Below, piece after piece: positions 35,959-45,182 of a stretch of DNA of 64,000 nt (position 1 is the first letter of the stretch; each line of letters starts with the position of its first letter). Below the pieces are notes generated by a model. That model saw only the letters and a list, made by a program, of their open reading frames with translations. It was not told the DNA's origin and did not search any database. Location of the stretch: the NCBI RefSeq assembly GCF_001307195.1, contig NZ_CP012808.1, positions 2,604,001 through 2,668,000 of the forward strand, written 5' to 3'. The translations under genes were made by a program, and so were the position numbers. Source of the stretch: Acinetobacter equi. Its GTDB lineage: Bacteria; Pseudomonadota; Gammaproteobacteria; Pseudomonadales; Moraxellaceae.

Positions 35959-38142
35959 ATGATTGTTTATATTTCTCCTTCATTCAAATTAAGCTTATTA
36001 AGTTTTGCATTGCTTTCTATTATGCAAAATACACAAGCTGATAGTTCCGACATCATCAGGTCAAATGTAAAAACTGTATTGCCTACAATTAAAATTGAAG
36101 CCATGGATGAAGGAGATCCGATTAAAACTTATGTCGACTATAAACAAGCAAGTGTTACTCGTAATGATTTAGATAAAGTAGATATTCCTCAAACCATCGA
36201 TACCATTGACGTTTCAAAATATAAAATCTACGGTGAAAATGATTTAAGTGTAATGCTACAAGGAACACCCGGTGTTTCTACAAGTTATGATATGCGTGGC
36301 GATGGAATTATGTTACGTGGTTTTAGTGCAGATACAGGTGATATTTATAGAGATGGTGTTAGAGAAAGTGGGCAAATACGGCGCAGCACTGCCAATGTTG
36401 AACGCATTGAAATTTTAAAAGGACCTGCTTCAGTATTATATGGTCGAAGTGCTGGCGGTGGTGTCATTAATATGGTGACTAAATATGCCAATTTTGACTC
36501 TAACAGCACAGTTGGTGCTTATGTTGGAAGCTATCAAAATGTAGGTGGAACTATTGATATCAATCGTGTGTTATCAAACAACTGGGCGGTTCGACTAGTT
36601 GGTGAAAAATCAGATACCAATAGTTTCCGCTCTGGCATTGGCTCAAATGAACAAATGATTTCCCCTAGTCTCACCTTTCGTAGTGATGATGAAAAATTAA
36701 TTTGGACTACTGAATATACCTATGACAAATTAAACCGTGTGCCAGATCGTGGACCATCTTATGAGAATTTACCTATAGGTACTTCTATAAATATGGGATT
36801 TGCACAAGCAAATGATTATGTTAATGACATTCTTAAAACTACAAGAACTGATGTTAAATATGAATTTGCACCAAACTGGAAGTTTCATTGGAGCTTAAGC
36901 CATCGGGTTGCCGATCAAAATTTTGATCATTTTTATTTAGGCTCATTGTGCAAGCGTGATGAACCAATTCAAGGACGCAATGGCTGTTACAAAGGTTATA
37001 TTAAACAATCATATTATTGGCAACAAACTTCAAATAAAACAACAGCAAATACTTTTGATATCACTGGCGAATTTTATACTCAAGCGATTCGTCATAACTT
37101 ATTAATCGGTTTAGACTGGTCATATGAACAACGCGAGCCAAAGCTTTCAAATAAAAATACTGATGGATCACCTATATACGGCTTTGTACATCCATTAACT
37201 GGACAACGTTTTAGTAATAGAGGCACAGGACATGTTATTACCACACACAATTATAATGAAGGTACAAACTATGGACTATTCCTTCAAGATTTAATGAGCT
37301 TTAATGATCAATATAAACTGATGCTAGGGTTAAGATATGATTCTTATAGTGCTAAAACAACTAACCGTTTAGAAAGTTCTACGCTTTATAGCCAATCCAC
37401 AAAAGTAAAAGACCAATCCATTAGTCCAAATATTGGTTTAATTTGGCAACCTATTGAAAGTCAAAATATATATGCTTCATATAGTAAAAGCTTTGTTCCT
37501 TTTGGCGGTAATATGGGGGTAAATGCTGTTTCAGCAAATGAAGATTTAGAAGCATTTAATAAACAACCACAATATTTGGATCAATATGAAATTGGGGTAA
37601 AAAGCGAATGGTTGGATTCGAAACTCACAACTCAATTGTCTGCATATAATATTAATAAACATAATATTCGTGGTCATGAAAATCCTGATGACAATACATC
37701 ACCTATGATCATTATAGGTGAACATCAATCTAAAGGCATTGAATTTAGTTTCCTTGGTCAAGTTTTAAATAATGTATATATTCGAGGAGGCTACGGATAC
37801 ACGGATGCGAAGATTCTCAAAAATCACCGTGATTCATCACTTGAAGGTAATCGTCTAAGAAATGTTGCTAAAAATACTGGAAACTTATTTGTACGCTATT
37901 TGCCACATGAAAGAGTATATGCAGAAATTGGTACAACCTATATGGGGTCTTTTTATACATCCGATCAAAATCTTATAAAAATGCCTAATTGGACAAGACT
38001 AGATGCAGCAATTGGATATAAGGATCCACAATGGGGAGCAACTTTTGCAATTACCAATGTTGCAAATAAAAAATATTGGCGTTCATCTTCTATGCCAGGA
38101 ACCCCAAGAAACTACTTATTTCGGGTGAATTACTTTTTTTGA
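35959..38142 (+). CDS. TonB-dependent siderophore receptor
   Basis: This 727-residue outer-membrane receptor has a signal peptide (about 1-27, ending NTQADS), a plug domain with LQGTPGVSTSYDMRGDG, IMLRGFSAD, VERIEILKGPASVLYGRSAG and GGGVINMVTK (about 90-180), then a 22-strand barrel ending in a terminal Phe (RVNYFF). This fits the FpvA/FhuE/FoxA-like group for ferric siderophores. A perfect Fur box lies just upstream. No siderophore synthesis or periplasmic transport genes are in the window, so it may take up a xenosiderophore. A bidirectional terminator follows. Confidence 0.9.
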   Translation: MIVYISPSFKLSLLSFALLSIMQNTQADSSDIIRSNVKTVLPTIKIEAMDEGDPIKTYVDYKQASVTRNDLDKVDIPQTIDTIDVSKYKIYGENDLSVMLQGTPGVSTSYDMRGDGIMLRGFSADTGDIYRDGVRESGQIRRSTANVERIEILKGPASVLYGRSAGGGVINMVTKYANFDSNSTVGAYVGSYQNVGGTIDINRVLSNNWAVRLVGEKSDTNSFRSGIGSNEQMISPSLTFRSDDEKLIWTTEYTYDKLNRVPDRGPSYENLPIGTSINMGFAQANDYVNDILKTTRTDVKYEFAPNWKFHWSLSHRVADQNFDHFYLGSLCKRDEPIQGRNGCYKGYIKQSYYWQQTSNKTTANTFDITGEFYTQAIRHNLLIGLDWSYEQREPKLSNKNTDGSPIYGFVHPLTGQRFSNRGTGHVITTHNYNEGTNYGLFLQDLMSFNDQYKLMLGLRYDSYSAKTTNRLESSTLYSQSTKVKDQSISPNIGLIWQPIESQNIYASYSKSFVPFGGNMGVNAVSANEDLEAFNKQPQYLDQYEIGVKSEWLDSKLTTQLSAYNINKHNIRGHENPDDNTSPMIIIGEHQSKGIEFSFLGQVLNNVYIRGGYGYTDAKILKNHRDSSLEGNRLRNVAKNTGNLFVRYLPHERVYAEIGTTYMGSFYTSDQNLIKMPNWTRLDAAIGYKDPQWGATFAITNVANKKYWRSSSMPGTPRNYLFRVNYFF

Positions 38143-38184
38143 AAATTTTATTTGATATTAAAATTTTAGTACATCAATCACTAT

Positions 38185-38215
38185 AAAAAACTCGGACAAG
38201 TTGTCCGAGTTTTTT
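38185..38215. terminator. Bidirectional terminator
   Basis: AAAAAACTCGGACAA and TTGTCCGAGTTTTTT form a near-perfect stem with A and T tails, between the convergent receptor and autotransporter genes. Confidence 0.9.
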
Positions 38216-38254
38216 GAGAATATTATACCGCTCTTCTTTTAACTTGAACCTAAT

Positions 38255-41200
38255 TTAAAAATTATATTTCCAGCCTAAATTTCCCTGATAAGATTGAGTA
38301 CTCTGACTACCTACAATATAAGATGCATTTATCCAAACTTGACTATTTTGAGTAATCTGCCCTTCAACACCTAATTTGACCTCACCTAAATCATTTGAAC
38401 CTTCATCACCATATTTGATACCATTCACTTCAATCTCATAAGGATTTGTATTATGAATATAATTTAACGCTATATATGGTCTATATGTTGTTAATTTACC
38501 TACATCAGTTGGAATTTCTAAATAAGTTTTAAAACCTAATCTAACTTGTAAATTATCTGATCCTCGATCTATATGAGAACCTTGTTGATCATAAAAAGTC
38601 TCTGCTTTCACATTTTGATAAACAAATTGCCCCTGTGGTTGAATCCACCAATTTTTCTGCCCATTTTTATTTAGTAAATAATCACCACCCGCTTCAATTG
38701 AAGCTGTAACACCCGATGAATCATATTTATAATAATTTTGATCTGCACTATCGACTTTATTTTTAAAACTATTCCAAAGTACCCATGAATCAATATATAC
38801 ACCTCTTTTTTCTACAGGATGTGCATACCAAGTTCCATACAAACCAGCACTATAACCATCTACAATTAATTTAGAATTACGCTCAGTAAGATAAGATCTT
38901 GTTTTACCACTATAATGTGCATATCCCCCCATGACACCTAAGTTATATTGATTATCTACTCCTAACGTTACTAACCCCATACCAATTTGTGTAACAAAAC
39001 TATTTCCTTTTGTTTTTAGCTGATCAGACATGCTTTTGAATTTATGATGCCCGCCATATGTTCTAATCCAAACATTACCTTGATCTTGTTCTAAGTTTTG
39101 ATAACGACTTGCACCTTCTCTATCTTCAAGTCTAGAAGTAAATAAGCTATTTGCCATTGCTTTAGCTGCTGAATAAGTTCCCACATCTGGTGTATAAATT
39201 GGCTGCTCTGGAACAAGTGGATCAACTGGGGGATCAATTTGTTGAACTTTACTTTCTAAGTACCAGTTATCAAACTCTGTAGAATTGAGACTAGTATTAG
39301 CTTTTTTAAGATTCAAAGAATAATCATATACGCCTGCTGATACATACCCTCCTTCTAAATAAAAGGTTCTATTAGACTCAGACAATCCTGTCTGAATCAC
39401 ATGAATACCCTGGACAGTTTTTGCACCCCCACCACCAATATTCTTAACTTGGAGCTTTGTTGTTCCTGTTGCTTCATTTTGAATAATAAGTTTATCTGTA
39501 TCTGAATAATCATCGCCTAATCGTGTATTTATAACTAAAGTCCCATCATTTCCATGATATCCGCCAGAAATATGTGAAATATTAGGTAAAAATTGCTCGT
39601 TAGTTATATCTAAAATTCCACTATTTGTCACATTGGCATCTAAAATATATGCACCCTGTGTTTTTAATGAAGATGTGTTGTCAATAAAAATGCCATGTTC
39701 TTGATCTTTTGATGCTATCAACGTAGCACCTATATGATTCAGAAGACTAATATGAGAATTTTCTTTTAAATAAATATCTTCAAAATTTAAAAATTTACTC
39801 GCATCTAAAGCTTTATGCGTTGATCCATGTAAATTTAGTACATCATATTCTTCAATTGTAGCTTCACCGATTTTACTTCCTGCATCTATTTTAACAGCTG
39901 TGAAATCGACATTTCCTTGAACATTAACTGTATCTTCACCTGTATTTAAAAGAATATCTCCTGTTAAATCTACATCCTCATATAAATGTACAGTCGTGTT
40001 CCCAGATCCATCATAAAGTAAACTTTTACCTTCACCTGCCTTAATTATTGCGCCTTTTTGCAACTCAATATCGCCATCCACATTATTAATTACAATTGCA
40101 TGATCCAATAGCGACTCTACTTTGGCATTTTCACCTAATTTAACAAGTGCTTTTCCATCTACTAGCTCAATATTCTCCTTTCCTTCCCCCAAAGTAACTG
40201 CAACTTTTTGACCAGTTACCGTGAGTGCAGCTCCATTTGAGCGTAAGCTTGAGATTTCACCAGAAGATACAATTGTTCCTCCAGAAATAATCAATGCTTG
40301 TGCAGACACATTTTTAGCATCACTCGTCGCATCTTCTAATGTTGTATCAATAATTAAGTTCTGTGTTTGAAATTCAGCAGTATTTCCATTTTGGACATAA
40401 CCTCTAAAGCCTTGCGATGTAATTGAAGTATGACCACCTACGTTCAAATGACTATCTGTATTTGTAAATACCGCAGCTTCATAACTATTGGTATCACCCT
40501 TTGCTGTTATATTTGCCAAACGCTCACTTAAAAGAGTTAAATCTCCTTTAATATCAAAAATAGAGCTTCCAGACATTCTTACGCCACTTTTACCACTATT
40601 CGTATAAAAATACGCATTTCGACCAACATCCATTTTAGTTGAAATAATATCGGCATTTGATCCTCCACTAATCGTTCTTTTAGGATCATCTCTTATATAA
40701 GATGAAAAATCTTGATCAACTTCAATAATTGCATTCGAGGCATACAATGATCTTGGATTATAATTTGGATATGTCACATCTCGTCCTGATCGTGCATCTG
40801 TCACCAAACTTCCTGCAACTTTCAGTTTTCCTCCTACATTTTGCAAACCATGTCCACCCAATGTATTGATCACCATAAAATTACGTTTTATATCCGCTGT
40901 TGAATTAGCCTCAATTTTAAAAGATGCTGTAGATGGGCGATCACTCATTAATACCAAATACATTTTTTCAGCTGTAGTTTCAGCGGTTACAGCCTTTTCA
41001 GTTGCACTTGTTGCTGTAAATACACCTTCCTTAATATCAATATGTCCATAAATATAATCATCACGTTGTTGGGTATATTTTAAATCTCCTCCTGTTAACT
41101 CTTGATTAAGAAAATCCTCTACATCACAAATTTGACCAGAATTAGAAAAAACATCAAAACGCCCTGTACTATTTCCTTCTCTTTGGGAGTTTGGCGTACC

Positions 41201-41404
41201 TTCAGGATATCTTAAAACATCATTCCCATTACTATCTTTAATCATTGTTGATTCATATTGAATATTAACAACGGTACAGCCTCCAATATTATTATTAGAG
41301 TCATAATTTTTATATTTAATATTATCTGATGCAGCTTGTGTATATTGTGCTGTTGTCACCATGAGCAAAGCCATAGTTAACTTATTTAATGGAAATTTAT
41401 TCAA
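38255..41404 (-). CDS. Classical (type Va) autotransporter
   Basis: The 1049-residue product has a signal peptide (MNKFPLNKLTMALLMVTTAQ to about residue 25) and a passenger of about 700 residues with repetitive beta-helix character (SGGTIVSSGEISSLRSNG and similar). A pertactin-like autochaperone segment (VKNIGGGGAKTVQGIHVIQT, about 655-674) is followed by a proline-rich linker (about 725-740) and a 12-strand beta-barrel domain from about 770 to the terminal Phe (WKYNF). No protease triad or known adhesin module was recognised in the passenger. The start codon appears to be TTG with GGTG eight bases upstream; the next ATG would destroy the signal peptide. It probably displays or releases an adhesive or cell-cell contact domain. 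Confidence 0.88.
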   Translation of the reverse strand: MNKFPLNKLTMALLMVTTAQYTQAASDNIKYKNYDSNNNIGGCTVVNIQYESTMIKDSNGNDVLRYPEGTPNSQREGNSTGRFDVFSNSGQICDVEDFLNQELTGGDLKYTQQRDDYIYGHIDIKEGVFTATSATEKAVTAETTAEKMYLVLMSDRPSTASFKIEANSTADIKRNFMVINTLGGHGLQNVGGKLKVAGSLVTDARSGRDVTYPNYNPRSLYASNAIIEVDQDFSSYIRDDPKRTISGGSNADIISTKMDVGRNAYFYTNSGKSGVRMSGSSIFDIKGDLTLLSERLANITAKGDTNSYEAAVFTNTDSHLNVGGHTSITSQGFRGYVQNGNTAEFQTQNLIIDTTLEDATSDAKNVSAQALIISGGTIVSSGEISSLRSNGAALTVTGQKVAVTLGEGKENIELVDGKALVKLGENAKVESLLDHAIVINNVDGDIELQKGAIIKAGEGKSLLYDGSGNTTVHLYEDVDLTGDILLNTGEDTVNVQGNVDFTAVKIDAGSKIGEATIEEYDVLNLHGSTHKALDASKFLNFEDIYLKENSHISLLNHIGATLIASKDQEHGIFIDNTSSLKTQGAYILDANVTNSGILDITNEQFLPNISHISGGYHGNDGTLVINTRLGDDYSDTDKLIIQNEATGTTKLQVKNIGGGGAKTVQGIHVIQTGLSESNRTFYLEGGYVSAGVYDYSLNLKKANTSLNSTEFDNWYLESKVQQIDPPVDPLVPEQPIYTPDVGTYSAAKAMANSLFTSRLEDREGASRYQNLEQDQGNVWIRTYGGHHKFKSMSDQLKTKGNSFVTQIGMGLVTLGVDNQYNLGVMGGYAHYSGKTRSYLTERNSKLIVDGYSAGLYGTWYAHPVEKRGVYIDSWVLWNSFKNKVDSADQNYYKYDSSGVTASIEAGGDYLLNKNGQKNWWIQPQGQFVYQNVKAETFYDQQGSHIDRGSDNLQVRLGFKTYLEIPTDVGKLTTYRPYIALNYIHNTNPYEIEVNGIKYGDEGSNDLGEVKLGVEGQITQNSQVWINASYIVGSQSTQSYQGNLGWKYNF

Positions 41405-41738
41405 ATTTATACACCATTTATATATTTTAATTCCTAATTTATAATGTCTTTTATAATTTCACCCACTCATTATTTTGTTACACTATTGTACCTTTATTGA
41501 TCAATTTAATTTAAATCTCAATTTTTATGACTCTGTATACATGTTTAAAAAGCAATCTTAATATTTCTCATAATTAATGTGATTATTCCTCTATTAAATA
41601 TATTATAAATTTAAATAGTGAGATTTATCATTTTTATTAAAACTCACTATTTTCTATAGTCTTATCAAATTTATATTGACTGATTTAATAAACAAGACCA
41701 AAGTAATAGAGTTTTATGTACTTCATGATTTTATTCAT
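41405..41738. other. Intergenic region upstream of the autotransporter
   Basis: About 330 AT-rich bases between divergent genes. It contains ATTAATGTGATTATT at 41572-41586, resembling strings before the TpsA-like genes. No RNA or repeat was recognised. If the PlsC-like gene starts at the TTG at 41676, the region is shorter. Confidence 0.4.
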
Positions 41739-42305
41739 ATGTTTAAAAAATTTATTGGCGAAACCGCATTTAAAGTTTCTGGTTGGACGTATTCTGTGGA
41801 GCCTAATACACTTGAAAATAAACAAGTAATTATTGGGTTTGAACATACATCAATGATGGATGCTGTTTTATCTCTTGCGTTATTCCAAATTTATGACATA
41901 AAAATTCATACGTTAATAAAGAAAGAGTTATTTAAAGGTCCATTTAAGCCTATTCTTGAAGCAATTGGTGGTATTCCTGTCGATCGTAAAGCGAATAAAG
42001 ATATTGTTTCCCAAATGGTTGAGCATTTTGAAAAAAATGAACATTTTAATTTAGTAATTGCTCCAGAAGCGACTCGTGCAAAAAATGGTGAAGAACGTAA
42101 GCCAATTCGTACTGGTTTTTGGCATATTGCAAAAGCTGCAAATGTCCCTATTGTTTTAATGTTTGCAAACTCAAAAACGAAAAAAGGGGGAATTTTAGGC
42201 AAAATCTATCCTTCTGATATTAATCATGATCTTGCTTTAATTAAGCAGCTTTATAAAGAACATACGGGTTTAGATATTATTATTCCCGAACCCAAATCAG
42301 CTTAA
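41739..42305 (+). CDS. PlsC-like glycerophospholipid acyltransferase
   Basis: This 188-residue protein has acyltransferase block I as EHTSMMDAV (H-x4-D catalytic pair), block II-like KKELFKGPFKPILEAIGGIP and block III as APEATRAKN (in place of the usual PEGTR). It would transfer an acyl chain from acyl-CoA or acyl-ACP to a lysophospholipid or a related acceptor at the inner membrane. The frame extends to a TTG at 41676 (209 residues), but the MFKKFIGETAFKVSGW start at the ATG 41739 fits small stand-alone family members better. Neither start has a convincing Shine-Dalgarno. Confidence 0.82.
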   Translation: MFKKFIGETAFKVSGWTYSVEPNTLENKQVIIGFEHTSMMDAVLSLALFQIYDIKIHTLIKKELFKGPFKPILEAIGGIPVDRKANKDIVSQMVEHFEKNEHFNLVIAPEATRAKNGEERKPIRTGFWHIAKAANVPIVLMFANSKTKKGGILGKIYPSDINHDLALIKQLYKEHTGLDIIIPEPKSA

Positions 42306-42638
42306 TTCTTACCGTTAAAATATCAATTGATAGCGTAGTTTTGTTCTTACGCTATCAATATGTTAGTGTCTTCTTTTCTCTTATCCAATAAAATTTCATT
42401 TCTACCCAATACCGCTACTCTGTAAAAATATCTAAACATGATTTATCCGAGATTTCATGTATCATAAACACTGTTCTCTATACAATTTTTACTGAGTTCA
42501 CATTATTTTTATAAAAATTTTAATATTTTTTGTATATATTCTTCCTTATATAAAAACGAACACTTTCTTAAAAAAAAGTGCTTATGGTAGAATTTGCAAA
42601 ATTCGATAGGCATAAGGCCAGTAAGGAGCATATTTCGC
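42306..42638. other. Intergenic region upstream of the YebC-family gene
   Basis: It contains a perfect 11-bp hairpin (TTGATAGCGTA at 42327-42337, TACGCTATCAA at 42348-42358) just after the acyltransferase gene, probably its 3' end, though without a T-run. A TATGGTAGAAT stretch near 42583 could be the -10 region of the next gene. Confidence 0.45.
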
Positions 42639-43388
42639 ATGGCGGGTCATTCCAAATGGGCAAACACAAAGCATCGTAAAGCAAAACAAGATGCTAGCCG
42701 CGCTAAAATATTCACTAAATTTATTCGTGAAATAGTTACGGCAGCACGATTAGGCGGTGGTGATGTTGCATCTAATCCGCGTTTACGTGCTGTAGTAGAA
42801 AAAGCATTAGCTGCCAATATGACACGTGATACTGTCAACCGTGCTATTGCACGCGGTGTTGGTGGTGAAGATAACGAAGATTTAAAAGAAGTAACTTATG
42901 AAGGTTATGGTGTCGGTGGCGTTGCGGTTATTGTAGAAACAATGACAGACAACTTGAACCGTACCGTACCAGATGTTCGTCACTGTTTCTCTAAAACGGA
43001 TGGTAACTTAGGAACAGCTGGTTCTGTTGCATATTTATTTACTAAACGTGGTGAAATCACTTTTGAAGATATTTCTTTAGAAGATCGTATCATGGAAGTT
43101 GCTTTAGAAGCTGGTGCAGAAGATATTGAAGTTGATGAAGATGAAATCTTAGTCATTACAACTCCTGAATCTTTTGGTGATGTTCAAGACGCATTACACG
43201 CAGCTGGCTTAAAATCTGACAATGCTGAAGTTGTTATGAGTCCATCAACTAAAGCTGAAATTTCAGATATTGAACAAGCTAAGAAAATCTTAAAAATGAT
43301 TGATATGTTTGAAGATCTTGATGATGTTCAAAACGTATATACCAACGTTGAGTTCACTGAAGCAGTTTTAGCAGAATTAGATGCTTAA
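42639..43388 (+). CDS. YebC/PmpR-family protein
   Basis: This 249-residue protein begins [18 protein letters not shown], the near-invariant start of the YebC/TACO1 family. It continues with the three-domain pattern including [28 protein letters not shown] and [16 protein letters not shown]. Family members were first described as DNA-binding regulators (PmpR) and some are now known to help ribosomes through proline stretches. An AAGGAG ten bases before the ATG at 42639 fixes the start; the frame extends a further 15 codons upstream but that part is not family-like. Confidence 0.93.
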   Translation: MAGHSKWANTKHRKAKQDASRAKIFTKFIREIVTAARLGGGDVASNPRLRAVVEKALAANMTRDTVNRAIARGVGGEDNEDLKEVTYEGYGVGGVAVIVETMTDNLNRTVPDVRHCFSKTDGNLGTAGSVAYLFTKRGEITFEDISLEDRIMEVALEAGAEDIEVDEDEILVITTPESFGDVQDALHAAGLKSDNAEVVMSPSTKAEISDIEQAKKILKMIDMFEDLDDVQNVYTNVEFTEAVLAELDA

Positions 43389-43410
43389 TTTTCAAATTTA
43401 AACTCTTAAT

Positions 43411-43440
43411 AAAAAACGCATCTTTAAAGATGCGTTTTTT
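43411..43440. terminator. Bidirectional terminator after the YebC-family gene
   Basis: AAAAAACGCATCTTT and AAAGATGCGTTTTTT form a perfect stem with A and T tails, between convergent genes. Confidence 0.9.
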
Positions 43441-43449
43441 ACTTTAAAG

Positions 43450-43920
43450 CTAAACTCGATTTAATAAGCCATGACAATTTAAAACATCATATTGTTTAAT
43501 GACAAAGCTTGAATGTAGCGCAACCACATGCTCAATTTTACCAATTTTTTTCAATAATATTTCGCTATAGTTTTCCATGTCTTTTGCAACAACTTCAACA
43601 ATAAAATCAGCGGATTGTCCCGTGACTAAAAAGGCATTAATCACTTCAGGAATACTTTCCAATTCAGCTAAAAATTTTGCAAAAGTATCAGTATCATGCT
43701 TACTTAAAGAAACTTGCAGTAAAACATGTAAGTTAAATCCTAGTTTCTGATAATTAATGTCACGTTTAATCCCTGACATAATATTTAAATCGATAAGATT
43801 CTTAATTCGTCTATGTACCGAACTCACCGATAAATTAATACGCTCAGATAATTCATTTAGATTTAAGTCTTCATGAGTCAGTATTTCTAAAATATGCTTA
43901 TCAAAACGATCTAATTCCAT
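43450..43920 (-). CDS. Lrp/AsnC-family regulator
   Basis: This 156-residue protein has an N-terminal AsnC-type helix-turn-helix (LNLNELSERINLSVSSVHRR, about 19-38) and a C-terminal RAM ligand-binding domain (HVLLQVSLSKHDTDTFAKFL onward). Such proteins form octamers that sense amino acids. The likely target is unknown; the GST-like gene behind it at 44031 is in the same orientation but upstream. AAAGG lies seven to eight bases before the ATG. Confidence 0.9.
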   Translation of the reverse strand: MELDRFDKHILEILTHEDLNLNELSERINLSVSSVHRRIKNLIDLNIMSGIKRDINYQKLGFNLHVLLQVSLSKHDTDTFAKFLAELESIPEVINAFLVTGQSADFIVEVVAKDMENYSEILLKKIGKIEHVVALHSSFVIKQYDVLNCHGLLNRV

Positions 43921-44030
43921 TTTTGGCCTTTAAGCTCATAAATTTTCTTCTATTATGAGCTTAAATCAAAAAAATATTCAATGTATTGTCTATTTAGTGT
44001 TTTTATTTTTCATTACTCATCTTTCCTAAA

Positions 44031-44798
44031 TTAAATACCTCTCCAATCCACACGTGCATTACGCTCTGTTTGATAGATTCGTATGATATATTGCCCTAAA
44101 GGTAAATTAATTAAATCATCTTTAAATTTTTGAAACTCATTAACTAAGGGCTGCCCTGTTTCTCGTTCCCAAGGTGTATCTTCAATTTCTAAAATTGGTG
44201 CCAACATTGAACACACTGCAATATCTGCTAAACCTAAACGATCACCAACTAAATACTGCCCTTTATTATCAATCAGTGTTTGGTTTAAGGTACTGATCAT
44301 GACTTCTAAATATTGTTTAGATTCTTGAACTCTCTCATTATTAGTTAAATGATAACCCTTAGATAATAAAGCTTTGACCAAAGGCTTAGAATATTTTTCA
44401 AATTGGCGCATATACCCTTTTTCACCAATTAAAACCTCTAAGGATTCGTCATTTCCATTAAGTGAATAAGCTAAAACCCAACGACGAACATGTCGCCCTA
44501 ACTCATTTGATAAAGTATTAATTTCTAAAGCTTGATTACGATATTTTACATCTGAACGAAGCAACGTATGCTCAGGATATTTTTGATCTAAATACAATGC
44601 TATTTGAGTGCTATCTGCAATCCATTGATCTCGATCTAATAAAATAGGAAGTTTATATTGCCCAGTTTTTAGCTTTGCAAATGCTCGATGAACTCCTGGA
44701 ACTAAATTTTGTGCCACATATTCCAGCTCTTTATGATCTAACATCCATCTTGCCTTTTCGCAAAAATGAGATAAAGGAAACTGGTACAAAGTGCGCAT
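44031..44798 (-). CDS. Glutathione S-transferase family protein
   Basis: This 255-residue protein has an N-terminal thioredoxin-like domain starting RTLYQFPLSHFCEKARWMLD, where SHFCEKAR holds the likely catalytic Ser/Cys. It continues with the cis-proline KLPILLD and the ADSTQIALYLDQKYP segment of the GSH site (about 60-75). The C-terminal helical domain includes LVGDRLGLADIAVCSML. The substrate is unknown; typical roles are detoxification or dehalogenation. It is monocistronic. Confidence 0.87.
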   Translation of the reverse strand: MRTLYQFPLSHFCEKARWMLDHKELEYVAQNLVPGVHRAFAKLKTGQYKLPILLDRDQWIADSTQIALYLDQKYPEHTLLRSDVKYRNQALEINTLSNELGRHVRRWVLAYSLNGNDESLEVLIGEKGYMRQFEKYSKPLVKALLSKGYHLTNNERVQESKQYLEVMISTLNQTLIDNKGQYLVGDRLGLADIAVCSMLAPILEIEDTPWERETGQPLVNEFQKFKDDLINLPLGQYIIRIYQTERNARVDWRGI

Positions 44799-45182
44799 AA
44801 ATTTTCTACCTATACTAAGAAAAATTTTGATTGGTTTAATATTTTTTCAATCAAATACTTTAAGTTATAAGTTTAGTAAATAACAATGAGTAAATACACC
44901 AAATCCATTTAAAAATTCCATGTATTTTAGTATGTTTTTATATCATTTATTAGCTTATTTATATAAAAACATGATATTCAGTACACTTTTAGCACAATAT
45001 TAAATATACGAAAAAAGAACTTTATTTATAGATAACAAAAACTTAACTTATTCACTTTAAGCATGACTAAATCATTATTTTTCTTATTAATTCTTTCAGA
45101 TAAATAAATAATAAAGCCTCATTTAATTTTCCACCAAAAGCTAGGTAATTTTTTAGCATAACTTTTGGGAATGCTATCAATT
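44799..45182. other. Intergenic region before the sulfur operon
   Basis: About 380 bases between divergent genes. It has an 8-bp inverted repeat (TTTGATTG at 44826-44833, CAATCAAA at 44848-44855) close to the GST start, and a GG-N10-GC string (45144-45157) that has the spacing, though not the full sequence, of a sigma-54 promoter. It is otherwise plain AT-rich sequence. Confidence 0.4.
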
